NCBI RefSeq assembly: GCF_026224925.1
Contig: NZ_JAMFRV010000327.1
Coordinates: 1 to 41,513 of the forward strand
Reading direction: 5' to 3'
Source of the DNA: Pseudomonas sp.
Lineage (GTDB): Bacteria > Pseudomonadota > Gammaproteobacteria > Pseudomonadales > Pseudomonadaceae
DNA length: 41,513 bases
The translations under genes and the position numbers were made by a program. Of the stretch, positions 8,461 to 18,869 are shown one piece after another; the first letter of the stretch is position 1, and the number at the start of each line of letters is the position of its first letter. Under the pieces are notes generated by a model, which was not told the DNA's origin, made no database searches, and was given only the letters and a program-made list of their open reading frames with translations.

Positions 8461-9405
8461 ATGGCGACATTCAAGCAACTCGAAGCATTGATCACGGTGG
8501 TGGATCAAGGAACCTTTGAATCAGCGGCTGCCCGCCTGCGCGTCGCTCAATCAGCCATCTCCCGGCAAATCCAGGAGTTGGAAAGCTGGCTCGGATTTGA
8601 GCTGTTTGATCGCTCTGCCCGCACCGCCCGGCTCACACCCAATGCCGGGGATATCGTTGACCAGGCGAGGCAAATTCTGCTCCAGCGAGAAACCGTCAAC
8701 AGTTGTTTGATCAGTAACGACGTACTCAATCGAACGTTGCGACTTGGCATCACCGAACTCAGCGCTTTGACGTGGCTACCGCATCTAGTGAAAGCCGTTG
8801 CGACCCATTACCCGAAGGTACACATCGAACCGGAAATCGACTTGAGCGTGCGGCTGTACGAAATGTTGATTGCGGGGCAACTGGACCTGATAGTTGTTCC
8901 GGACGCCTTCCACTCCAACGGCTTGATCAAGGTTGCCCTGGACACTGTGAACAATGGCTGGTTCTGCGCGCCAGGCCTACTGGATCACACGCGTACATTG
9001 TCGTTGAAAGACGTTAGCCAGCAGACGCTATTGGCCCAAGGAAATCAGTCCGGTTCAGGCCTGTTGATGGGCCAGTGGTTAGCCGAGCACCATGCAGTGC
9101 CCGTCAATTACATCCCCTGCAGCAGCCTGGTGGCGCTGGTGGGGTTAGCGGTCGCGGGTCTTGGCGTGACTTACCTGCCCTACGTCGTCGCCGAACCGTC
9201 CTTGGCCAGTGGACAACTTGTGCAGGCCCGTGTCGAACCGACGCTGCCGGTAACAGCCTACGTAGCACTGGGACGAGCCGATACCTGCAGCCCCTTCCAT
9301 CGACACATCCTCGATCTGATGCTACTGCACTGCAACCTGCAGAAACCCTACGAACGATCATCGCCTGCTCGTTCCCACCAAGGTGCATTCGATGGTCAAC
9401 GTTAA
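8461..9405 (+). CDS. LysR-family transcriptional regulator (first of a tandem pair)
   Basis: A 314-residue LTTR. The N-terminal winged helix reads FKQLEALITVVDQGTFESAAARL, then VAQSAISRQIQELE (residues 4-42). A periplasmic-binding-like effector domain follows. It is divergent from the rraA/MFS/hydroxyacid-dehydrogenase operon, so that operon is its likely target. The effector domain is clearly related to that of the next gene (compare ELSALTWLPHLV with ELVTLTWFSSFV). The stop overlaps the start of the second LysR gene, so the two are probably co-translated. Confidence 0.93.
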   Translation: MATFKQLEALITVVDQGTFESAAARLRVAQSAISRQIQELESWLGFELFDRSARTARLTPNAGDIVDQARQILLQRETVNSCLISNDVLNRTLRLGITELSALTWLPHLVKAVATHYPKVHIEPEIDLSVRLYEMLIAGQLDLIVVPDAFHSNGLIKVALDTVNNGWFCAPGLLDHTRTLSLKDVSQQTLLAQGNQSGSGLLMGQWLAEHHAVPVNYIPCSSLVALVGLAVAGLGVTYLPYVVAEPSLASGQLVQARVEPTLPVTAYVALGRADTCSPFHRHILDLMLLHCNLQKPYERSSPARSHQGAFDGQR

Positions 9406-10276
9406 GCAGATCGAAGCGTTCTACTGGACCGTTAAATTAGGCACGCTACAAAGAGCCGCCACCCACCTGTTCATTACTCAGTCTGCAGTGACCAAACGTC
9501 TCCAGGAATTGGAAAAAAATGCGTGTCAGCCGCTGTTTGAAGACAACGGACCAAAAACCCGACTCACCGCCAAAGGCGAAGAATTACTGATTACCTGTGA
9601 AGCGCTGATCGCAGGCTTGGCAGAGCTGCAAACCCTGCGAGGGAAAAACAGGCAGGTGGCGAGAAATGTAAAAATGGGGGTGACCGAACTGGTTACGCTG
9701 ACCTGGTTTTCTTCATTTGTGGCAGGACTTAAAGCCGCTCATCCCGACGTGTCATTGCACCCCGACGTGGACCTGTCAGCCCGCCTGCAGCAAAAGCTGC
9801 TGGATGGAGACCTCGACCTAGTGGTTATTCCAGAAGACTACGTGACCTCAGCGATGACCTCGATCCACTTGCAGTCTATTGAGTTTGCCTGGCTCGCACC
9901 TCCCCATCAGTTTGCAGAAAGCAAAACCCTGTCGCTCAAAGAGCTCGCAACGTGGCCGCTGATTGTTCAAGGGCCGGACTCGGGGATCACCCAGCGCTGC
10001 GAGCAACTGTTCGTCCGCGCGGGTATCGATTTCAATCGGGTGTACGGGAGCAACAGCTTGTTTGCATTGGTTGCATTGATCCGCGCCGGGGTGGGATTGA
10101 GCTGCGTCCCCAGAGCCCTTTTTGCCAAAGACATTGAGCAGCAGGTGCTGCAGGAAGTATCCGTCCAAACCCCTCCACCACCGGTCAACTATCACTTGGC
10201 GATTCTAAAGCATGGGCACAGCGGGCTGACTGGGCAATTGGCAGAACTGTGCCGACTGGCCGTAGAGAACACCTAG
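9392..10276 (+). CDS. LysR-family transcriptional regulator (second of a tandem pair)
   Basis: LTTR of 294 aa from the ATG at 9392; an in-frame GTG at 9383 is an alternative. The HTH is VKQIEAFYWTVKLGTLQRAA, then FITQSAVTKRLQELE. The gene overlaps the preceding LysR gene by 14 nt. Effector-domain similarity (DLSARLQQKLLDGDLDLVVIPE versus the DLSVRLYEMLIAGQLDLIVVPD stretch of its neighbour) points to an ancient duplication. Two regulators may respond to different ligands for the same operon, or act as a heteromer; that is inference. Confidence 0.92.
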   Translation: MVNVKQIEAFYWTVKLGTLQRAATHLFITQSAVTKRLQELEKNACQPLFEDNGPKTRLTAKGEELLITCEALIAGLAELQTLRGKNRQVARNVKMGVTELVTLTWFSSFVAGLKAAHPDVSLHPDVDLSARLQQKLLDGDLDLVVIPEDYVTSAMTSIHLQSIEFAWLAPPHQFAESKTLSLKELATWPLIVQGPDSGITQRCEQLFVRAGIDFNRVYGSNSLFALVALIRAGVGLSCVPRALFAKDIEQQVLQEVSVQTPPPPVNYHLAILKHGHSGLTGQLAELCRLAVENT

Positions 10277-10297
10277 CGAAAAACGGATGATTTTTTG

Positions 10298-10335
10298 GAG
10301 CGCCTGATGGGCTAGACCCACACCCAATCAGGCTC
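10298..10335. terminator. Possible bidirectional terminator hairpin
   Basis: An imperfect stem pairs GAGCGCCTGATGGG with CCCAATCAGGCTC, with one bulge, between two convergent genes. There is no T-run directly after it on either strand, so confidence is low. Confidence 0.35.
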
Positions 10336-10348
10336 TCCCTATGCCCTA

Positions 10349-11623
10349 TCAGAACCGCGGTTTAACCGCTTTCCACTCCGGCTTATAACGCTGCATCTGT
10401 TTCACGTCGTCGCGCTGGCGTATGCCGCAGCTGAGGAATTGGTCGTGCAGCTTGGCCAATTGATCGTGATCCAGCTCAAGGCCCAAACCGGGTGCGCGGG
10501 TGATCCTCACGCAGCCATCGACGATGGGAATCTTGCCGCCTTTGATCACCTCTTCGTCCGGCTCCTGCCATGGGTAATGCGTGTCGCACGCATAATCCAG
10601 ATTAGGTACCGAGGCAGCCAGATGAGTCATTGCCATCAGGCTAATGCCCAAGTGCGAGTTGGAATGCATGGACACGCCGAGACCAAAGGTTTCACACATT
10701 TTGGAGAGCACCTGCGTGTCGCGCAGGCCACCCCAATAGTGGTGATCGGCAAGGACGATTTGCACGCTGTTCAGCGCAACACTGCGACGAAACTCGTCGA
10801 AATCGGTGACCACCATATTGGTCGCCAGCGGCAAGCCGGTGCGCTTGTGCAGCTCGGACATACCCTCCAGACCGGGCGTCGGGTCTTCGTAATACTGCAG
10901 GTCGTCGCCCAGTAACTCAGCCATTCGGATCGATGTTTCCAGCGACCAGTTACCGTTCGGGTCGATGCGTAGCGGGTAGCCGGGGAAGGCTTTTTTCAGC
11001 GCTTTGATGCACGACACTTCGTGTTCAGGTGGCAGCGTACCGGCCTTGAGCTTGATGCTTTTGAAGCCGTAAGCCTCGATCATGCGACGTGCCTGGGCAA
11101 CGATCTGCTCCTCGTTCAGGGCCTCTCCCCAACTGTCCGGCTTATAGGGTGAATCAACATGCTGGGCATACTTGAAGAATAGGTAAGCGCTGAATGGAAC
11201 TTCGTCACGGATGGCACCGCCGAGCAAGTCCACCAACGGCACATTCAGCGAGTGTGCTTGTAGGTCCAGAAACGCCACTTCGAACGCAGAATAAGCGTTG
11301 CTTACCGCTTTACTGGCATGCGAGCCCGGCGCCAGTTCTGCACCGGGAATGCTGGCGGGTTTGTTCGCGGCCACGGTGGCCTGCACGATGGATCGCAGCT
11401 GATTGAGGTTAAACGGGTCCAGACCGATCAGCAGCGGTTGCAGCTGCTGTTGGATCAGCAGCGCCGGAGCATCGCCATAGCTTTCGCCCAAACCGATGTA
11501 GCCGTTGTCGCTTTCAATTTCAATGATCGAGCGTAGCGCAAAGGGTTCGTGGATACCGCTGGCGTTAAGCAGCGGTGGATCACGGAAAGCAATTGGGGTG
11601 ACGGTAACTCGGACGATTTTCAA
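10349..11623 (-). CDS. Glucarate dehydratase-like enolase-superfamily enzyme
   Basis: A 424-residue enolase-superfamily enzyme of the glucarate dehydratase (GlucD) subgroup, expected to dehydrate an acid sugar to a 5-keto-4-deoxy aldarate. The expected residues are all visible: KxK base Lys191/Lys193 in KLKAG, metal ligands Asp221 (DPNGNWSL), Glu246 (YYEDP) and Asn269 (ATNM), His320 (SMHSN) and Asp347 (CDTHYPW). Overall it follows E. coli GudD as I remember it but is shorter. The start is a TTG embedded in a TTGA overlap with the transporter stop, with GGGAG 7 nt upstream, which indicates translational coupling. The substrate could be glucarate or a related aldarate. Confidence 0.9.
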   Translation of the reverse strand: MKIVRVTVTPIAFRDPPLLNASGIHEPFALRSIIEIESDNGYIGLGESYGDAPALLIQQQLQPLLIGLDPFNLNQLRSIVQATVAANKPASIPGAELAPGSHASKAVSNAYSAFEVAFLDLQAHSLNVPLVDLLGGAIRDEVPFSAYLFFKYAQHVDSPYKPDSWGEALNEEQIVAQARRMIEAYGFKSIKLKAGTLPPEHEVSCIKALKKAFPGYPLRIDPNGNWSLETSIRMAELLGDDLQYYEDPTPGLEGMSELHKRTGLPLATNMVVTDFDEFRRSVALNSVQIVLADHHYWGGLRDTQVLSKMCETFGLGVSMHSNSHLGISLMAMTHLAASVPNLDYACDTHYPWQEPDEEVIKGGKIPIVDGCVRITRAPGLGLELDHDQLAKLHDQFLSCGIRQRDDVKQMQRYKPEWKAVKPRF

Positions 11624-13071
11624 GAGGTTGCTCCCGTTGGATCAGCATTCAAGGACGTATGACTGATGGATGATTTTTTTGCCAAGGCCTTCACGGGTTT
11701 GCTTATCAAGGCGCTCGGGGTGCCGCCACGAGGTGCCGTGCGGGCGAAAAAGATCACCACCGCCGCGACCAGTGAAGTAATCGCCAGGCCGTACATGCCG
11801 CCTTCGATGGAACCGGTTTTCTGCTCCAGAAAACCGAACGCAGTCGGCGCTACGAATCCGCCAAGGTTGCCGATGGAGTTGATCAAAGCGATCACCGCTG
11901 CCGCGATACGGGCGTCCAGATAGCCCTGCGGAATCGGCCAGAACAACGCCGAGGCCGCCTTGAAGCCAATGGCAGCAAAGCAGATGGCGACGAAGGCGAA
12001 GATCGGCCCGCCAATGGTGGACATGAACATACCGACGGCCGCAACCACCAACGTAACGGCAACCCAGGCTTGCTGGTGTTTCCATTTACCGGCCATGGCA
12101 GCGAAGCCATACATCGCGATGATAGAAATGATCCATGGAATCGAGTTGAAGAGCCCGACCTGGAAGTCACCAAGGTTGCCCATCTTTTTGATCATGCTCG
12201 GCAGCCAGAACGTGGCGCCGTAAATGGTCAGGGCGATGGAAAAGTAGATAAAGCAGAACAGCGCGATTTGCTTGTCGGCCAGCAGCTTGAACATGGACGG
12301 TTTGACCGTCTGCGAGGCTTCACGAGCCTGCTGTTCGTGCTCGATTGCGCCAACCAGTGCGTCCTTTTCTTCCTCGCTCAACCACTTCGCTTGGCGCGGA
12401 TGGGATTGCAGCCAGAACCAGACAAAACCACACAGTATGATGGAGGCGAAACCTTCAATCAGGAACATCCACTGCCAGCCGTGCAGATTGAGGCCGTTGA
12501 CGTGGAGCAGCGCGCCAGATACCGGGCCGGAGATCACGGAAGCAATGGCTGAACCGCTGAGGAAAATCGCCATGGCCTTGCCCCGTTCTGACGAGGGTAG
12601 CCATTGGGTGAAATAATAAATGATGCCAGGGAAAAAACCCGCTTCGGCGGCGCCAAGAATGAAGCGCAACACGTAGAAGCTGGTCTCACCGCGAACAAAG
12701 GCCATGGCCATTGCTGCCACGCCCCAAGTGAGCATGATGCGTGTCAGCCATGCGCGAGCACCGTAGCGTTGCAGCAGCATATTGGAGGGAACTTCGAATA
12801 TCGCGTAACCAATGAAAAACAGCCCGGCGCCCAAGCCATAGGCGGCAGCGCCAATGCCCAGGTCGGTTTCCATGTGGCTGCGCACGAAGCCGATATTGAC
12901 CCGGTCGATGTAATTGACAATGAACATGATGACGAACAGGGGCAACACATGGCGCTTGACCTTGGCCGCTGCGCGAGCGAGGACGGAGGGATCTGGTGGA
13001 CTGTGTAAATGGTTCAAAACGCGACTCCCGATTTGTTTTTTTAGGGACAAACCGATCATGGACGCGCTCAT
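11620..13071 (-). CDS. MFS transporter, ACS type (aldarate/organic-anion uptake)
   Basis: Inner-membrane transporter of 483 aa with about 12 hydrophobic segments. It has the ACS-type N-terminus (FIVNYIDRVNIGFV) and the loop LQRYGARAWLTRIM. It overlaps the downstream glucarate-dehydratase-like gene by 4 nt, forming a transporter-enzyme pair. The first ~35 residues are polar, and in-frame starts a few codons later (Met5) are possible. The divergent LysR gene starts 50 nt away and is the likely regulator. Confidence 0.92.
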   Translation of the reverse strand: MSASMIGLSLKKQIGSRVLNHLHSPPDPSVLARAAAKVKRHVLPLFVIMFIVNYIDRVNIGFVRSHMETDLGIGAAAYGLGAGLFFIGYAIFEVPSNMLLQRYGARAWLTRIMLTWGVAAMAMAFVRGETSFYVLRFILGAAEAGFFPGIIYYFTQWLPSSERGKAMAIFLSGSAIASVISGPVSGALLHVNGLNLHGWQWMFLIEGFASIILCGFVWFWLQSHPRQAKWLSEEEKDALVGAIEHEQQAREASQTVKPSMFKLLADKQIALFCFIYFSIALTIYGATFWLPSMIKKMGNLGDFQVGLFNSIPWIISIIAMYGFAAMAGKWKHQQAWVAVTLVVAAVGMFMSTIGGPIFAFVAICFAAIGFKAASALFWPIPQGYLDARIAAAVIALINSIGNLGGFVAPTAFGFLEQKTGSIEGGMYGLAITSLVAAVVIFFARTAPRGGTPSALISKPVKALAKKSSISHTSLNADPTGATS

Positions 13072-13079
13072 TGATCCCG

Positions 13080-13118
13080 TCTAATCTAACTTGGCATTCG
13101 ATTGATACCTGGATTAGA
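13080..13118. promoter_or_regulatory. Inverted repeat between divergent MFS and LysR genes (candidate operator)
   Basis: TCTAATC at 13080-13086 and GATTAGA at 13112-13118 form an exact 7-bp inverted repeat with a 25-nt spacer. It fills most of the 50-bp gap between the two divergent start codons. The position fits autoregulation plus control of the transporter/dehydratase pair by the LysR protein. Confidence 0.5.
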
Positions 13119-13121
13119 TCA

Positions 13122-14024
13122 ATGTTCGAACTTACTCAACTGCGCTGCTTTACCACGGTGGCGACAGAACTCAACTTTCGGCGCGCCGCCGAACGGCTGA
13201 ATATGACTCAACCGCCCCTCAGTCGGCAGATTCAATTGCTGGAGCACCATCTGGGGGTCGACCTGTTCACGCGCACCACCCGCAGCGTTGCCTTGACTGC
13301 GGCGGGCCGAGCATTCTTCGTCGAAGCCCAGAATTTGCTGGAGCGCGCCCAGCAAGCGGCGGTCACTGCCCGACGCTTTGCCGAGGGCGATATCGGCACG
13401 GTCAACATCAGCTTTGTCGGCAGTGCAGTGTATGAATTCCTGCCCAAAGTCATCGCTGAGGCACGGCTCAAACAGCCCCATGTCAAAATCGACCTGTCAG
13501 AGATGAACACCTACCAGCAACACGAAGCCCTTCGCGCTCGGCGTATTGATTTGGGCATCGTCCGCGCGCCTTTACTGGAGCCGGGCTACGCCACTGAATG
13601 CTTGGTGCGCGAGCCGTTCGTGTTGGCCGTTCCCAGCCACCACCCACTGGCCAGCGCTGAAAACGTATCGGTCAAAGACCTCGATGCGCAGCCCTTCCTC
13701 ATGTACTCCCACGCAGCCTACCCGCCCTTCAACGAACTGCTGACCGGCATGCTCCGCTCGGCCCGGGTCGCGCCGGAATACGTGCAATGGCTCGGCTCAT
13801 CACTGACCATCCTCGCGTTGGTCAACGCCGGAATGGGGCTAGCCTTGGTCCCGCGTTGCGCTAGCAGTGTCGTGTTCAAAAACGTAGTGTTTCGCGATAT
13901 TGATTTGGGAGAAGGCGTGCAAAGCGAACTGCACTTGATCTGGCACGAAAACAACGACAACCCGGCGTTTGCGATGTTGCTGGAAGGGATTCGACGGGCG
14001 GTGGTTGAGGGCTGGGGGATTTGA
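13122..14024 (+). CDS. LysR-family transcriptional regulator
   Basis: A 300-residue LTTR. I chose the ATG at 13122 because the family's N-terminus (FELTQLRCFTTVATELNFRR) begins there; the frame is open further upstream but that extension would overlap the divergent transporter gene. The HTH runs through LNMTQPPLSRQIQLLE. The effector domain resembles the CatR/BenM-like group, with PHVKIDLSEMNTYQQ and an aromatic-poor core. It probably regulates the divergent MFS/glucarate-dehydratase-like operon. Confidence 0.93.
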   Translation: MFELTQLRCFTTVATELNFRRAAERLNMTQPPLSRQIQLLEHHLGVDLFTRTTRSVALTAAGRAFFVEAQNLLERAQQAAVTARRFAEGDIGTVNISFVGSAVYEFLPKVIAEARLKQPHVKIDLSEMNTYQQHEALRARRIDLGIVRAPLLEPGYATECLVREPFVLAVPSHHPLASAENVSVKDLDAQPFLMYSHAAYPPFNELLTGMLRSARVAPEYVQWLGSSLTILALVNAGMGLALVPRCASSVVFKNVVFRDIDLGEGVQSELHLIWHENNDNPAFAMLLEGIRRAVVEGWGI

Positions 14025-14055
14025 AGAACAGTATTCCTGCAGAGAATCGCGCCGC

Positions 14056-14207
14056 GTCCTTCGCAAGCAAGCTTACTCCCACAGGGTATTTGTATGTCTG
14101 AAGCTGTTGTGTGGATTGAATACCGAACATACACCCAAGATAAATTCCAACCCCCACTAATGCCCATGTCGTTCAAAATCCTGTGGGAGTAAGCTTGCTT
14201 GCGAAGG
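14056..14207. repeat. REP doublet: exact 28-bp inverted repeat
   Basis: The 28 nt at 14056-14083 are the exact reverse complement of 14180-14207; the core is GTGGGAGTAAGCTTGCTTG. The arms are separated by 96 nt. This matches the two-REP arrangement (REPIN) known in Pseudomonas. The 14025-14214 stretch otherwise holds no supportable gene. Confidence 0.88.
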
Positions 14208-14214
14208 CAATATC

Positions 14215-14313
14215 ATGACCCAAGATATCTCCGTAACGGATGAGGTCTTAAAGCTACGCCATGCTGACGGTGATCTGCCCGACATGCTAAAAGGCACGTC
14301 AGCGACCAACTAA
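14215..14313 (+). CDS. Possible 32-residue small protein
   Basis: An ATG-initiated frame ([20 protein letters not shown], then [12 protein letters not shown]) begins 8 nt after the REP doublet and ends 49 nt before the msrA start. It has no convincing ribosome-binding site; the upstream sequence is GAAGGCAATATC, where GAAGG belongs to the REP. Composition is protein-like, but I do not recognise it. It could be a small ORF, a remnant of a longer gene, or chance. Confidence 0.25.
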   Translation: MTQDISVTDEVLKLRHADGDLPDMLKGTSATN

Positions 14314-14362
14314 TCTGCCGGTGGTGTACTCCAAGGGTAGATCACTGATGAAGGACTTTGAT

Positions 14363-14869
14363 ATGACGACGCAAACCGAAACCGCCATCCTCGCCGGCGG
14401 CTGCTTCTGGGGCATGCAGGATTTGCTGCGACGCTACCCCGGCGTGCTATCCACGCGCGTGGGCTACACGGGCGGAGATGTACCCAACGCCACCTACCGC
14501 AATCACGGTACCCACGCAGAAGCGATCGAGATCGTGTTCGATCCGAGCCAGATCAGCTACCGACAAATTTTGGAGTTTTTTTTCCAGATCCACGACCCGT
14601 CCACCAAAAATCGTCAGGGTAACGACTTGGGTTTGAGCTACCGGTCAGCACTCTACTACCTTAACGATGAGCAGAAGCAGATAGCCCAAGACACCGTGGC
14701 CGATGTCGATGCTAGCGACCTTTGGCCGGGTAAGGTGGTCACCGAAATAGAGCCCGCGCGCGAGTTCTGGGAGGCAGAGCCGGAACATCAGGACTATCTG
14801 GAACAATTCCCCAACGGGTACACGTGCCACTTCATTCGACCAAACTGGAAGCTGCCTAAGCGCGCGTGA
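14363..14869 (+). CDS. msrA: Peptide-methionine (S)-S-oxide reductase MsrA
   Basis: Repairs oxidised proteins by reducing methionine-S-sulfoxide, using thioredoxin. The catalytic motif AGGCFWG is present with the nucleophilic Cys at residue 14, followed by [26 protein letters not shown] and the [15 protein letters not shown] block, all typical of MsrA. I chose the ATG at 14363 (168 aa) because AAGGA sits 7 nt upstream; ATG at 14348 and GTG at 14321 are in frame but less convincing. The gene is shorter than the ~215-residue pseudomonad housekeeping MsrA I recall, so this may be a second paralogue. It stands alone, followed by a GC-rich hairpin. Confidence 0.94.
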   Translation: MTTQTETAILAGGCFWGMQDLLRRYPGVLSTRVGYTGGDVPNATYRNHGTHAEAIEIVFDPSQISYRQILEFFFQIHDPSTKNRQGNDLGLSYRSALYYLNDEQKQIAQDTVADVDASDLWPGKVVTEIEPAREFWEAEPEHQDYLEQFPNGYTCHFIRPNWKLPKRA

Positions 14870-14887
14870 AAAGGAGACTGTCATTCT

Positions 14888-14908
14888 GGGGGGAGCGTGC
14901 GCCCCCCC
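14888..14908. terminator. GC-rich hairpin after msrA
   Basis: A G6 run and a C7 run flank AGCGTGCG, giving a strong short stem 19 nt after the msrA stop. There is no T-tract, so it may stabilise or end the transcript only partly. The rest of 14909-15140 shows no gene. Confidence 0.4.
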
Positions 14909-15153
14909 GGCCAGTACTAACCGACTGATGGAAGGCTAAACCGTCCTAGCCGCTCACTGAGTGCCCTCAGCTGAACTACACTTGCTACCTGCCTTTTCGG
15001 GACCGATCTCCCCTTCCCAAAGGCATTCAAGACCATCGTGCCCTAGGACTGTCTCGCCCCAGGACCACGGTGCTATTGATCTCGCCGCCGCCGAGCGGGC
15101 AGTCACCTTCATCGGCGCCATCGTGCGGCGGCCTCTATCAAGGAGGCAATAAC

Positions 15154-16200
15154 ATGAACGAGGAAAAACTCCACGACTTCATGGGCAAGTTGGTAACGGA
15201 CATGGGCGGCGCAGCGATGCTGGCGAACATGATTCTCGGCGATGAGCTCGGCCTGTATCGGGCCATGGCCGATAGTCAATTCCTGACCCCGGAAGCATTG
15301 GCCAGCAAAACCGACTGCAACCCCCGACTGGTTCGCGAATGGCTCAGCGCCCACGCAGCGTCTGGTTACATGGAACACAGTGACGGAAAGTTTCGCCTGC
15401 CTGAAGAACAGGCGATGACACTCGCAATCGAAGATTCCCCGGTTTATATGGCGGGTGGCGCAGTGGTAGTTGCGGCGCTGTTTCATGACAAGGACAAGCT
15501 GGTTGCAGCCATGCGCGGCGACGGCGCGTTGGCATGGGGCGATCACCATCCTTGCATGTTCAGCGGCACAGAACGGTTCTTCCGACCCGGTTACCGAATG
15601 CATTTGGTGGCCGAATGGTTGCCAGCGCTGGAGGGCGTGGTCGATAAGCTGAAGAACGGCGCCAAGGTAGCTGACATCGGGTGCGGGCACGGCGCCTCGA
15701 CCGTGATTATGGCCCAAGCCTTTCCCGCCTCGCAGTTCGTCGGCTTCGACTATCACGCTCCGTCTATCGACACCGCGAATCAGCGTGCAGAACAAGGCGG
15801 CGTTGGCGATCGGGTACGCTTCAGCCAAGGCACCGCAAAAAATTATCCGGGCAACGACTACGACCTGATCTGTTATTTCGACTGCCTGCACGACATGGGC
15901 GATCCGGTAGGCGCCGCGCGGCATGCCTATCAGTCATTAAAGCCGGACGGCACGGTGCTGTTAGTAGAGCCTTATGCCACGGACCAACTGGACGGAAACG
16001 CCACACCGGTGGGACGGTTGTTCTATGCCGCCTCGACGTTTATCTGCACCCCCAACTCGTTGTCCCAGGAAGTGGGGCTCGGTCTGGGCGCGCAGGCCGG
16101 CGAAGCACGCCTGCGCGATGTACTCAACCAAGCAGGCTTCACCCATGTACGCCGGGCTGCAGAAACACCGTTCAACCTGATATTTGAAGCACGCAAGTAA
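15154..16200 (+). CDS. SAM-dependent class I methyltransferase with N-terminal winged helix
   Basis: A 348-residue cytoplasmic methyltransferase. I chose the ATG at 15154 because a perfect AAGGAGG lies just upstream. Residues ~30-100 form a winged-helix dimerisation-like domain (LASKTDCNPRLVREWLSAHA). The Rossmann SAM-binding motif I is DIGCGHGAS (~residues 174-182), and motif II/III elements (FVGFDYHAPSID, and DLICYFDCLHDMGDP) follow. The architecture resembles O-methyltransferase-like proteins acting on small molecules, but the substrate is unknown. It is monocistronic and convergent with katG. Confidence 0.9.
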   Translation: MNEEKLHDFMGKLVTDMGGAAMLANMILGDELGLYRAMADSQFLTPEALASKTDCNPRLVREWLSAHAASGYMEHSDGKFRLPEEQAMTLAIEDSPVYMAGGAVVVAALFHDKDKLVAAMRGDGALAWGDHHPCMFSGTERFFRPGYRMHLVAEWLPALEGVVDKLKNGAKVADIGCGHGASTVIMAQAFPASQFVGFDYHAPSIDTANQRAEQGGVGDRVRFSQGTAKNYPGNDYDLICYFDCLHDMGDPVGAARHAYQSLKPDGTVLLVEPYATDQLDGNATPVGRLFYAASTFICTPNSLSQEVGLGLGAQAGEARLRDVLNQAGFTHVRRAAETPFNLIFEARK

Positions 16201-16218
16201 CAACACCACAACGCACAA

Positions 16219-16237
16219 CGCCTCCACGAGGGAGGCG
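16219..16237. terminator. Hairpin between convergent methyltransferase and katG genes
   Basis: CGCCTCC (16219-16225) pairs with GGAGGCG (16231-16237) around a 5-nt loop. It is probably a shared terminator. The minus-strand sequence after it is T-rich, as expected for the end of the katG transcript. Confidence 0.6.
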
Positions 16238-16302
16238 CTGTGCTTTGCGTAACGTTTGCGTAACAACAGGCGAAAGATGAAACGCCTACGCCATCACCCT
16301 CC

Positions 16303-18597
<2,295 letters not shown>

Positions 18598-18730
18598 TCA
18601 TCCGGCTATACGGCCCGTCGAGGCGCCCAGTAGCGATGACTAGCTGATTCTTGGCTTTCTTATCAGATTTAAAACGGGCTGACTTTCGACAGCGCTCCTT
18701 CCAGACTAGCCCTCTCCCTGTAGACTTCTA

Positions 18731-18767
18731 ATAGTAAGAGTCTTTGTACCTGATAGTTACACGCTTT
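18731..18767. promoter_or_regulatory. katG: OxyR-like binding site upstream of katG
   Basis: Four tetramers with exactly 7-nt spacers occur in the order ATAG, CTTT, ATAG, CTTT at 18731, 18742, 18753 and 18764. This matches the OxyR consensus (ATAG-N7-CTAT-N7-ATAG-N7-CTAT) apart from one base in each CTAT. The spacing places all four contacts on one face of the helix. It sits between katG and the divergent MBL-fold gene and could serve either. The remaining 18574-18866 sequence holds no gene. Confidence 0.55.
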
Positions 18768-18869
18768 TACCCGCGTGACCAATGCCGTCAGTAATGACTA
18801 CAGACTGCTCTTTTTTTGCATACAGCGTGCTTTCACCCCCCTGTTCTGAAAAGTTACTGGAGCTTCATG

